Origin: Lactuca virosa
Taxonomy: Eukaryota > Streptophyta > Magnoliopsida > Asterales > Asteraceae
Assembly (NCBI GenBank): GCA_928212115.1
Contig: CAKMRJ010004445.1
Span: 84,824,137-84,888,136, forward strand
Length of the DNA stretch: 64,000 nt
Direction of reading: 5' to 3'
The notes under the pieces are model-generated. The model did not search any database. It was not told the DNA's origin and saw only the letters and a program-made list of their open reading frames with translations. This document shows, piece by piece, positions 53,201-64,000 of the stretch. The stretch's first letter is position 1; the number at the start of each line of letters is the position of its first letter. The translations under genes were made by a program, and so were the position numbers.

Positions 53201-54375
53201 TTTATGTTTTGGGGTGGAAAAGCTTGTCCAAAAACTGTTTATTGTTCGTTGTACTTACTTTGACTTGTATCAAACTTAGTTACTATATGTTGTTGTATAT
53301 GTGTATGTTTTTGTTAATTCATGAGGCCTTATTGCGTTTAGGAGGTAGACAACTCCTCACTCGCACGATTCACTTGAGTGCATTTTATCATATTTCCCTA
53401 TGTTAGCGATAGACATAGAAGAGGGCACCCTCGATCATTAGGCTTGGGTTGTGAACTCATGGTATAATCATTATGCACATACGAACCTTGTATCTCGTTT
53501 TAGCAACAAACTTTATTTCCCATGAGATTATGAATGTTGCATCTCATTTGGGCAACATACTTTATCTCTCATGATGACAACGAACCTTGTATCTCATTTT
53601 AGCAACAAACTTTATTTCCCATGAGATTATGAATGTTGCATCTCATTTGGGCAACATACTTTATCTCTCATGATGACAACGAACCTTGTATCTCATTTTA
53701 GCAACAAACTTTATTTCCCATGAGAATATGAACGTTGCATCTTATTTGGGCAACATACTTTATCTCTTATGATGACAACGAACTTTGTTTATGCAAACTT
53801 ATTTACTCATTTTTGCAATATATTTCTATTTATGGAAACTCTATTTCCCATGAGAATATGAACGTTGTATCTCATTTTGGGCAACATACTTTATCTCTCA
53901 TGATGACAACGAACTTTGTTTATGTAAACTTATTTACTCATGTTTGCAATATATTTCTATCTATGGAAACTTTATTACTCGCTTTAGCAACAAACTTCTA
54001 TTCATGAAAACTTATTTACTTATTTTAAAAATGAACATTGTTTATGGAAACTATTATCAATATTCTGATTATCATAATTTCAAAATATATTATGGTATAA
54101 ACATGTGAGTACTCACCAAATATTTTTATAGTTGACACTCGTTTTACATGCTTTTTCAGGAATCATCGAGTAAGTGGCACTTAGGGACACATCACTTTTA
54201 GGAGCATGCGCATGTGTTGTATTTCAATTCACATTGTAATTTCTTTTAAAAGTTGTTCAAACCCATTATAAATTTGTAATGCTTTTTAATACTATGGTTG
54301 GTGTTGTCTTTATCTTTTGCTATGAAACCCTTTGTTCAGCCACGCCCTGTATTTCCGCTTTAGCGGGGTATGACA
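50299..54375 (+). repeat. L1 5' LTR
   Basis: The 4077-bp LTR starts TGTCACAACC (the other starts TGTGACAACC) and ends GGGTATGACA. Relative to the 3' LTR it has about 724 additional bp (52307-53030) and lacks about 75 bp near 53340. It contains the 99-bp tandem array (53481-54010). Open frames here are short and unsupported. Confidence 0.92.
53481..54010. repeat. 99-bp tandem array in L1 5' LTR
   Basis: Units with ACGAACCTTGTATCTC, then CAACAAACTTTATTTCCCATG, then GCAACATACTTTATCTC begin at 53481, 53580, 53679 and 53778, exactly 99 bp apart, followed by a longer variant unit (to about 54010). Confidence 0.9.
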
Positions 54376-57300
54376 GAAATGGTATTAGAGTCGAAGGTTA
54401 TAGAGAATACCGGTTTTTCTTTGGAGAACCACAACTATAGCCAAAAATCTTCAAAGTGTTTTAAAATACTGAACATACTACTGGTATAACTAATTCGAGT
54501 ACGCATTATTGGACTTTAATTAAGTATAGTCTGGCCAACTATGCTTAATCAAGGAAAGTTAATGTGAGGCTGGAAACGGTTATAGTAGAATTATGTTCAA
54601 AACAATTTTCAACTTAAACTTTTAAAAAACAAAACTTTTCGGTGTGCGTACGGGCATTGCATATTATAGGAATTCATCTAGATACACTTAGAAACTAAGT
54701 GCACTTTTATAACAATGCCTTTATTTAGAAATATTATTATCCCTTAGCAAGTGCTAGGTTAACCACTTAGGTTATATCACTATCCACTCTAGGAGCAATG
54801 CACTTAGTATTGATAATGAGTATTCCTCGATAGCTATTGACTTTAGATGTAATGTTAGTAGCTAGATATACACTAGTAATAATCTTAAGTCGAAACATAT
54901 ACCAATTATTCCTCAATACCTCTTCATCGTCTTCGTACTAGAGTTACAACTAGGAAAGCGTTCTGATACCGACACGGGAGACAATTCGAGCATCGCGTTG
55001 GAGGTATATGAGTTGCCACGAGTAGTCACATGAATACCATTGGCGAGCATTACTGATTAAACTCACGAGGAGACACGGAGGTTTAACCCATTGCTACCAA
55101 TACATGAGACTTCTCTACTACGCTACGAATTTAGCTTTAGGTTGTTTCCACCTTGATCTTAAAACTTAACATAGGATATCCCTTTGACCTCTATAAAAGG
55201 TCGGAAACAGCATTGACACCATAAAACGTTTTATAAACAATTTTTCTTGCCCTTTATCTTGGGGAAAAGACATAGATACTCGCCTTGTACTCGCCTTAGT
55301 ATTTAGGTACGATCAGCTATACTAATCTACCTATTCATTACTTCTTAATCTTCTATCGAAAAGTTATTTCGCTTCATCGGTTTTATTTATCATCAATAAA
55401 ATACTTGATAACCATTTCATACAACTTACTAGACCTTTCCTAACAATGTAAGCCATATTCTCGCTAAAATCTTTTGACAACTTGCTTTAACTTAACATTT
55501 TTCTTCAAAACTCAATTTAACCAACAATGGTTTTAACATTGCTATTTCAATTTCATTTCAAATCCATTTAATTGGATAGATGTGTTTTGAAGGGCATATA
55601 AACCATTTTAAACCTTGCTTATCATTTTGGCACGTTTTCAAAAAACTTAGAAACATTTTCTTTTATAAACCTGTTTAAAATCTATGCTATAAAACTTAAA
55701 CATATGACGTTAAAGTTCATATTATGTGTAAAAGCTTCATCGGATCTTCAAACCACTTTTGTTTTAAGTCTTTTGACTACTTTCTCATTTAGGAATTGTA
55801 CTTTACTTAAATGTGTTTTTTTGAAACCCAGCATGATATTTTCACAACTTTCTACTTCACACATGTTTCTAAGATATCTCTAATTCCAAAATTTCCAACA
55901 CACCTCACTTGTTTATTTTATTTCAAATTAGTTTTATAATCTGTGTTTATAAAACTTACAGCATTGCAAAACTTAGTGTTCACTTTTAAACTTCTAGCGA
56001 CGCACTTTTGACAATGCACAATTATTCATCTAAATACGTTAAGTCTTTACCTTATTCGTTTTAACCATTGTTGGACCCCAGTCAAAAAGGTCAAAACTGT
56101 CAGATTTTCAATTACAAGTTTTAATGTTTCTTCTTTTTCACAAATGGAGTTTAACTTAATAGATAACTCATGATTTTTAGCCAACACTTTAAAACTTCCA
56201 CATTTCTATTTAATCATCAACATACATCAATGATTGAAGTTCAAATTACATCTCATCCTAGTTTTAAATCTACATAAAATTATTGATGTTAAAATTTTAA
56301 CCATAGCAAATATTGCTGCTACCTTCCTTTTCTTTCCCCTGCACTTGATTTCTTGCTTTCATTCTGATTTCAGATCTCGAACACCCATAATAATAACATA
56401 AAACATTGTCTAACTTTGTTTTTTGTCTATTTTGCTTCTCTTGGTACCATGTTCTTACACATACAGTGTAGAAGTCTACCCTTTCATTTTGAGCAATTAA
56501 TACGTGTATAGTCGTGAGACATAATTTTGATTTAGTCAACCTTGACATATTCAACTATGCCTTTTATCATATACATTTTGTTTTTATTTTGAAATCTGCT
56601 GTAAAACAAGTAATCCTTATTTGCATTTGGTCTTTTGTTCTAAATTTAAAAACATGATTTAAAGTGCAATTTTCATTGTATTTTCCTTACAATTAATACA
56701 CAATATGAAAAACCTTGTTCTTATCATTTTTCTAAATCCATAAATTATATGTGAAAGAATACATTTTCTTATGTTTCTTCTTCTCTTTAAAATTATAAAA
56801 AGTTTTAAATGTTACGGTTATTTATCCCTCAAATGATTGTTTTTGTAAGATCACTAATTAAAGAATGCACTATTTTCAATGATCGACATTTTTACACCTT
56901 TCTTAAAATAGTGTTCTACCTTGGAATTTTCAGTGAGTTCCTAAACTCTCAAACTTGTTTTCATAAGTATTCTGGCTCCTAGTAATCTTGAATTTGTCAT
57001 GACTTAAATAATTGGACAATTTTTCAAAAAGTGTAATACCAATATTTCTATGCGAATTCCCTTAATAACGACTTAAACCTTTAACCTTAATTAATATTTA
57101 TATTATTTTACTACTTCGTTTGATCGTCACTCATGTATCTTCATTCTCTTGGAATTATTACACATTTTGATACTAGTGAGATTACTTATCGTTTCTAAAC
57201 ACTCAAAATGCTATCTAGATAATGTGCTTTAAAATATCATAAACTTTTACCACCTTCATTAGAAACAATGACTCTCTAACTATATTCTTCAATTATGATT

Positions 57301-57969
57301 CTATTTTTGTAAGAGTAACCATAGTAGTAATTATAGCCTCGGAGATCCTCAATCATTTCGTAATTTATTTTGTAGAGGACACTTAAATAGTCTTTACACT
57401 TGAGATGTAACAAAATTTTGATGCCTACCCTTAATACGTATCTGTAGGAACTTACCCTCGATTGTTTCTATTTCATTGTGCTACCCCTTCTTATTTCGGA
57501 ATATATCTTTTCCAGATGTAGTAGCCAACCTGGAAGTGAACAAATTTGTTCCTAATCTCTTATTTATTAGGCGGCAAATTTACACTTAGTGTTGATTTAG
57601 AACGCGACCTAAAGATCAATGCGGACTTAGCGCTCAATGCAGTTGATGCTTCAGAAAAAAAAAACTTATAACGCTCTTTTAAGTTAGATAATATCTAACT
57701 AGATAATCTTTTCAACTAAGTCGCCATGGTTGGATCATGATTTCCATGATTCTAGTTATCCACAATCTAGACGACAGAACTCGAATTAGGAAAACACTAA
57801 ATTGATTATAGCTAAGGAATTGGGCTCTTCCCTTGAGGAATTAACACAAAATAATCAAAGAGCTCTTCAAGTCACCACCTCTCTAACTATACAATTGTGT
57901 TCGGCTAATTTCTAATAGAATACGTCACAAATTGAATTTCGGGACGAAATTCTTTCAACCGGGGGAGAC
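54376..57969 (+). other. L1 internal region, non-coding
   Basis: These 3594 bp begin with a primer binding site (TGGTATTAGAGTC, 54380-54392) and end with a polypurine tract. No frame over about 85 codons and no retroelement domain is recognisable. The last 40 bp hold the chromovirus-like motif. Confidence 0.85.
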
Positions 57970-60900
57970 TGTGACAACCGTCAAAATTCGAGTCGGTTCT
58001 AGATTTGATAAACTTAGTTGTACGTGTAGGCACGACACATACTAGACTTAGTAACTAGAAACTTGGAAACAAGTAGAATCGAAGGATAGTGTACTTAGAT
58101 TTAACATTGATATGTGAATTCTACAACTACTTAACTGTAGTGACTATCCATATTCCGGTCACTCTTTGACTCAAACACCTTTTTTATGAATCATATACAC
58201 GCATCATGCACTTGACCTAGTGGTATAAATTAGGTCCGAGTCTCGTAGGAACTTAAGCTAAAGTTGAAAACTAGGGCTAGTATACTTGATTCCTCAATTT
58301 CGTTTGAATCTCGGAATCACTACATAGAATGCCAATAAAATGGTAAAAATAAATTACAAACATTATTTCTAACTTGAACAAGATTTAGGAAACACAAAAA
58401 TAATTTGAAGACTCAAAGATTCTATTTATTTCAATATCCAAATATTTACAAACTCTCAAAAACCCTAAATGCCCTAAAAACCTAAATTTATAAAATTTAA
58501 CCCTAAAAAATTTATAAAAATAGTTATGAACCTTATAATATGATTTTATAATAATTAAAATTATGAAAATGCATTCAAGGAAAATAAAATTTAACTTACT
58601 AACATTTACCCTTAATTTATAAATCAAAAATCAAGAGTTTTATGCATAAAAAGTTGGTTAAGTTGCATATTTTATAAATAGTTGATATTTTTATAAAAGA
58701 TTTAAATTTTATAAATAAAAAAAGAGAAAAAGATGGTAAAACCTCTTAAATTAGGACCTCTCTCCTCTCTCTCTCTCTCTTACTTGAAAACCCTAATACT
58801 TTATTTCCCCAAAAGTTTAAATAAATTCTCCTTTTCTCCACACTTCACTCTCTCACACTCTCTAACACCAACTTCATTCTATATCTTCTCCACCCTCTAA
58901 ACCACGAAAATTCTAGAGAATAGGACTCAATAACACTCCTTAAACTCGAAATCTTCACCATCTTGTGGTGTTGTTGAAGGTAAAATCGATTTCTATTTCA
59001 CTTTTCCTTCAAGCTTTGTTATTTTTCTTACACTTTCTTCTTCTTCTACTCCATTCTATTGTAAAATCATGAACACTTGCACCTACTCACGGTTTTGATG
59101 GTGGTGGTGGTAGGATTTCATCCAAAAACAACATGCATATTGTAGATGGTGAAGTACCATGACCTAAACCAAAGTCAAAATCAAGGAAATGCACTTTTCT
59201 ACATGTTTTGGTGGAAAAACACCACATGCATCCAAAGTTTTCTTTCAAAAATGAATTTTGAACATTTCAAACTCATGAATGGTCTTCAAACCAACATGCA
59301 TGTGATGATCTTCAAGCTTTGATGCTAGATGATCAAAGTTTGTTGTTAAAATCTTTCAAATATGTTCATAAAGGATTTATTCTCAAATAAATACCTAAAA
59401 CTCTTTTCTGATCCAATACGATTTTTGCAATAATCCCACTAAAAAAATAAGATGGTCTGTAAATTTTCAGAAATTAATTCAGTTTTCTCTAATTATTATA
59501 ATTATTGCAATAAAATAGGACAATAAATCATATAAAATATTTCTGAGGTCTATAAATTCTTGGCAAATTTGTGGATTACCCCTAAAGTAAATGATGGAAT
59601 CTCTGTAAGTTTCATCGATTTTGGTTACTGGTTGTTATGGTTTTAAATTTTCTTTTTGTTTAATTAAAATAATCATAAAACCACTTTAGGCAATGTGAAA
59701 ATCCTATATAAGATTTTTCGCAGATCCTACCTCATGTGTAATACCCAGAAAAATATTTTCAGAATTATTCATAATGCAGACCTGCTTTTCTCGGATTTTT
59801 GTATTTATAATGGACTAATAATGGGAAAAATAGTTATACTCATCCAAAATTTATGAAAATTTTCCAGAAGATCTTATAATATATTAAAACTCTAAATAAA
59901 AATTTGGATTATTTTTATATTCAGTATACTATTTTTCTTCTATTTTCTAAGATTAAATACACTTAAATCCACCAAATCGGATAATTCTATTGTAGTAGTA
60001 GGTATACTAGTGTTAGATTTCGATTAGAAACACACTAGCGTATACCATTATTGTAGGATTCGGTAGTGGTACAAGTGGAACTTAGATCAAGGCATCATTT
60101 GCATCATCTCAATGCATTGTGAGTATTCACTCCTCCCCCTCTTTTCGGTTTTTATGTTTTGGGGTGGAAAAGCATGTTCAAAAACTGTTTATTGTTCGTT
60201 GTATTTACTTTGACTTGTATCAAACTTGGTTACTATATGTTGTTGTGTATGTGTATGTTGTTGTTAATTCATGAGGCCATATCGCGTTTAAGTCCCTGGA
60301 ATCAGTTCACACAACTGATTAACTCATTTGAGCCTATGGTCATTATGGATAACGCTATTAGGAGGTAGACAACTCCTCACTCGCACGATTCGCGTGAGTG
60401 CATTTTACCATATTTCCCTATGTTAGTGATAGACATAGAAGAGGGCACCCTCGGTCATTAGGCGTGGGTTGTGAACTCATGGTATAATCATTATGCACAT
60501 ACGAACCTTGTATCTCGTTTTGGCAACAAACTTTATTTCCCATGAGATTATGAATGTTGCATCTTATTTGGCAACATACTTTATCTCTCATGATGACAAC
60601 GAACCTTGTATCTCATTTTAACAACAAACTTTATTTCCCATGAGATTATAAATGTTGCATCTCATTTGGGCAACATACTTTATCTCTCATGATGACAACG
60701 AACCTTGTATCTCATTTTTGCAACAAACTTTATTTCCCATGAGAATATGAACGTTGCATCTTATTTGGGCAACATACTTTATCTCTCATGATGACAACGA
60801 ACTTTGTTTATGCGAACTTATTTACTCATTTTTGGAATATATTTCTATTTATGGAAACTCTATTTCCCATGAGAATATGAGCGTCGCATCTCATTTGGGC

Positions 60901-61391
60901 AACTTACTTTATCTCTCATGATGACAACGAACTTTGTTTATGCAAACTTATTTACTCATTTTTGCAATATATTTCTATCTATGGAAACTTTATTACTTGC
61001 TTTAGCAACGAACTTCTATTCATGAAAACTTATTTACTTATTTTAAAAATGAACATTGTGTATGGAAACTGTTATCAATATTTTGATTATCATGATTTCA
61101 AGCTATATTATGTTATAAACATGTGAGTACTCACCAAATATTTTTATAGTTGACACTCGTTTTACATGCTTTTTCAGGAATCATTGAGTAAGTGGCACTT
61201 AGGAACACATCACTTTTAGGAGCATGCGCATGTGTTGTATTTCAATTCACATTGTAATTTCTTTTAAAGTTGTTCAAACCCATTGTAAATTTGTAATGCT
61301 TTTTAATAGTATGGTTGGTGTTGTCTTTATCTTTTGCTATGAAACCATTTGTACCGCCATCCCTGTATTTATGCTTTAGCGGGGTGTGACA
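57970..61391 (+). repeat. L1 3' LTR with internal deletion
   Basis: The 3422-bp copy of 50299-54375 lacks a 724-bp block at about 59982, where the bases AT occur at both edges of the missing block, and keeps about 75 bp missing from the other copy (60290-60365). The CT tract at 58760-58790 is longer here. Confidence 0.92.
60501..61030. repeat. 99-bp tandem array in L1 3' LTR
   Basis: Same array as at 53481, with equal unit order, so it existed before insertion. Confidence 0.88.
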
Positions 61392-62574
61392 AACGATGAC
61401 ACCTACAGCTCATCCGATCACTTCATAAAAGAAACTATGACTCCAAAGCTCTTTCATAATAAAAAGTATGGGGAAATAATAATATAGTATTCCCGTACGC
61501 TCCCATACTTCACCGATCATCATCATTATCGTTAGCGAGTAGAATTTTAGGAAGGCAAATACAAATGTAGTGCTCCTATACGTATGGCGTACCCAACCGA
61601 TCATCAATATCATTGAACAAGCTTCTACTCTCCGCTCCCATCACAACGTACCCTTAATAAGATGCTACCCAACTTACAAACTTAATTGCACTAAGCATCC
61701 CTTTTAAGTTTTAAGTCTTATCTCATCACTAGGAAAGACCATAATCTTAATAATATCAATTTTGTTTAGGCAACACTATCCTAATCTAGTTTAGACATTT
61801 AACACAGAGTATTAATATATATAGATGATATAGATATATATAGTATATATATTATATATATATAGATATATAATATACTTTCTCATAAATAATACTTCTA
61901 TTATTATTATTATCATGTAATAATATTATATATACATTTTAACATATATATAGAACAATACTGGTTCACACATCCTATATCATCAGCTATACATGTAACA
62001 TATATTTCAATCAATATGCTTATAATTCACATATAAACTTTCAAAAAATATTTAATATTTTAATTAATATTTGTATTAAAATCATGTTCATTAAAGTAAC
62101 TACGCAATCACTTAATATGATGGGTGTAAGCCTCAGATCGTAATAGTTCCGATAATAACTCCTTGATCTAAAATTTCCCCTTTATTTTCTAAAGAAATAT
62201 TCTATTATTTCTAAACTATACTTATTGATGAATGAGTAACAATACATGCAAATGTCGATATTTATACTTAACTTATGAATCATGATAAGGATACAAAAAA
62301 AACGTTAGTGATTCCTTTATGACCACAAAATCAATACGTAATGTTCCTAAATTTTGACACCAATGTGAATGTACGAAGAGCATCTATTTTATTGACACCT
62401 ATTCATTTATTTTACTTGTGGACTAAGTTTTAAACACCTCACCTCACATGTAAGGTATGTCCCCTTCTTTTTTTTTTTAATTTTATTTGCATTATGATAT
62501 TTCATATTATATTTTGATTTGTTTCAATTTAGATAATGACTTTTACTGCATATAAAATCTTACCTTATGTATAC

Positions 62575-62610
<36 letters not shown>

Positions 62611-62655
62611 CTCTCATCCTCCTCTCTCCTCTCTCCCTCCTCTCTCTCCTCTCTC

Positions 62656-62720
<65 letters not shown>

Positions 62721-63326
62721 ACTAAATTATAATCAATTATCTCACATTTATAATAATTCATTTATGTGTTTATGGTTTATATATTAAAGAAGTAAATAAA
62801 CCATATAATATATGTCGGTAATTTCAAATCGGTATAATAATTGGATTAGAATTATTATCTAATATATAATAAATAACATTGTACGACATATCTAAGTTTT
62901 ATAATAGATAACTAGCGTCGTAAAATAGAACTAATAATTATCGTCAAAAAAACGAGTGTAACATAAAAATTATCGTTTCCTTATTTGAGTTCACACTTAA
63001 ATGTATTTAGACCAAATACATCTTATATTGTTTGAAATTTATGGTCGTTACAATTTTCATTAAGATTATTTATCCTAAATAATCTTCTATTTAAAAAATA
63101 TTATTTTATCGCTCTTCAATAATATTATATAAAGATTTATACAAATATTATATACTCATAATATTTGTCCACATAAAAAGTATATAATAGATAGGTATTT
63201 ATATATCGTAAAACGCATACGAAGAACAATTATCCTATTTGAGGATTTTAATTGTTCGATAAAACAAATATTTATTATTATTATTATTACCCCTTAAACG
63301 TCTTGCCCTACCTCATGGGTGTTACA
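61392..63326 (-). repeat. G3 3' LTR, right part
   Basis: The remaining 1.93 kb of the LTR, AT-rich. It includes TA-rich tracts at about 61810-61940, a TATA-rich stretch near 63070-63280 and a CT microsatellite. No gene is supported; the 83- and 72-codon frames here come from the CT repeat. Confidence 0.78.
62579..62720. repeat. CT microsatellite
   Basis: About 140 bp of imperfect CT/TCC repeats inside the G3 LTR. Confidence 0.97.
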
Positions 63327-64000
63327 ATTCTCCACCACATAGGATGATTTCTTCTTCAAAATCACAAACTCAGCAAATACATACGATCTCTGCCACCCGC
63401 TTTCATTTTTTTCCATGTAAGAATTGTCTATGTACCATGTGGCGTGTAGCTCCCTTCCTTCTTGGAAGAAACTTCTAATTGTCATATCTATGGCATAGTA
63501 TCAATGTTTGTTATCATAATGAGTGATCCTCTCGTATTTCACAACCATGGTCTGATGAAGACCACGACATGCATGAAGTGGTCTACTAATACTCGTGTAA
63601 AAAAATGGTATAAGAGCGTCATACTAGCAACAACGACGATTGCTAAACTCAGTAGTTTCTTTTCCTCTTTGCTAGGACGATCAACTTGTTGCTCTTCAAT
63701 TGATCATCTTGACCATATCTAAAGTACTTGGACACAGACACACTATAAACATCATTATGCGTCTTTCTGTCCTTTCTACATCAACCATAACTCCTTTGTC
63801 TTATTAAACACGAGTATCAAACTCTTGGGCTTCTTAGCTATTGGTGGTGCCCGAAATTGCACCTGCTCATCATCCTTTATTGTACCTTCACTCCTAATCC
63901 TCAAGTTACAAATGCGACTTTTATCAGAGATTCCTTCTCCTTCTCAACATGGGCCGCAGACTCCACCCATGATAGGATTTTTTTTCTTCAGCTACAGAAA
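63327..64000 (-). other. G3 pol end, badly decayed
   Basis: Next to the LTR, the order of short matches to 2120-2200 of G1 (AATTCTC, AGGATGATT, AATCACA, CAGCAAA) indicates a polypurine tract and the end of integrase. No frame is long or clean. Beyond about 63480 I cannot align it by eye. The frame 63462-63722 has no recognisable product. Confidence 0.5.

Larger units (their letters stand above)
50299..61391 (+). mobile_element. L1: LARD-type element with about 4-kb LTRs and no genes
   Basis: LTRs 50299-54375 (4077 bp) and 57970-61391 (3422 bp) surround a 3594-bp internal region. Flanking bases are AACGC on the left and AACGA on the right, a likely duplication with one change. The primer site TGGTATTAGAGTC (54380) and the tract before the right LTR (GGGGGAGA) give plus orientation. 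No coding domain was found inside. LARDs are described as non-coding elements with LTRs of about 4.5 kb and internal regions of about 3.5 kb, which fits. The motif at 57935-57953 (AATTTCGGGACGAAATTCT) resembles the sequence before the 3' LTR of chromoviruses, suggesting a gypsy parent. Confidence 0.9.
49511..64000 (-). mobile_element. G3: gypsy element, 3' LTR and start of body, split by L1
   Basis: The LTR runs 49511-50298 and 61392-63326 with L1 between (2.7 kb without L1). It starts TGTGACATCC and ends GGGTGTTACA on the plus strand, like G1, and shares with G1 the phrase GAGTGGGTCAGG near the start. After 63326 comes sequence positioned like the polypurine tract and pol end of G1. The element body continues right of the window. 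Confidence 0.8.

Noticed and set aside
53481..54010. CRISPR-like array
   Set aside because: Units are directly adjacent 99-bp tandem copies without unique spacers, inside an LTR of a plant element.
62536..62787. Ser/Leu-rich and Arg/Glu-rich frames
   Set aside because: They are translations of the CT microsatellite.
49067..63326. G2 and G3 as one element
   Set aside because: In a minus-strand element the 3' LTR cannot directly follow the 5' side of RT; the LTR at 49511 begins inside pol, so it belongs to a second element.
63327..64000. Host gene at the right end
   Set aside because: Short frames without domains; the first part aligns in order with the pol end of G1, so it is retroelement DNA.
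1..64000. Host protein-coding genes
   Set aside because: Every frame with a recognisable domain belongs to a retroelement, and remaining long gaps are LTRs, leaders or spacers.

Overview
The window is plant nuclear DNA made almost entirely of LTR retrotransposons inserted into one another. I see no host gene, rRNA, functional tRNA or CRISPR array. All primer binding sites that can be read match initiator tRNA-Met, the elements are Ty1/copia and Ty3/gypsy chromovirus types, and one leader carries repeats of the near-palindrome ACTCGnCGAGT, which I associate from memory with lettuce and relatives. I therefore infer an Asteraceae genome, probably Lactuca-like; this is not proven.

Layout. G1 (1-9403, minus) is a gypsy chromovirus lying in S1. 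S1 (9404-23049, minus) is an old sirevirus-type copia element. N1 (10699-19153, plus) is a pol-less element inserted in the reverse transcriptase of S1, with target duplication GCACA. S1 sits in C1 (23050-49066, plus), a copia element whose 5' part lies left of the window. C1 is also split by C2 (24204-45665, minus, duplication GGAAC), and C2 is split by S2 (30395-43843, plus, duplication GTTAG), a 13.4-kb sirevirus-type element whose two 320-bp LTRs differ at only 2 positions. C1 itself lies in a gypsy reverse transcriptase fragment, G2 (49067-49510). G2 is bounded by the 3' LTR of another gypsy, G3 (49511-63326 and on past the window), and that LTR is split by L1 (50299-61391, plus), a coding-free element with LTRs of about 4 kb (LARD type).

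How the parts work. Each autonomous family encodes Gag, protease, integrase, reverse transcriptase and RNase H. Nearly every copy here is broken by stops, one-base frameshifts or deletions. The exception is a second large reading frame (ORF2) of S2, 1238 codons and uninterrupted. A diverged ORF2 with the same domain order is kept in N1, which has lost all of pol except a protease scrap but keeps much of gag. In both elements ORF2 has a TATAAAAGGGG box of its own upstream and a basic nuclear-localisation-like cluster, with no obvious signal peptide. This is the best candidate for an under-described system in the window: a retroelement accessory gene with its own promoter, kept by a non-autonomous derivative.

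N1 also carries structures its genes do not explain: an iterated GTTTACGGCC motif, three tandem hairpin units where pol is missing, a cluster of 13 TTGAC(C/T) sites before gag, and an antisense tRNA-like unit in its leader.
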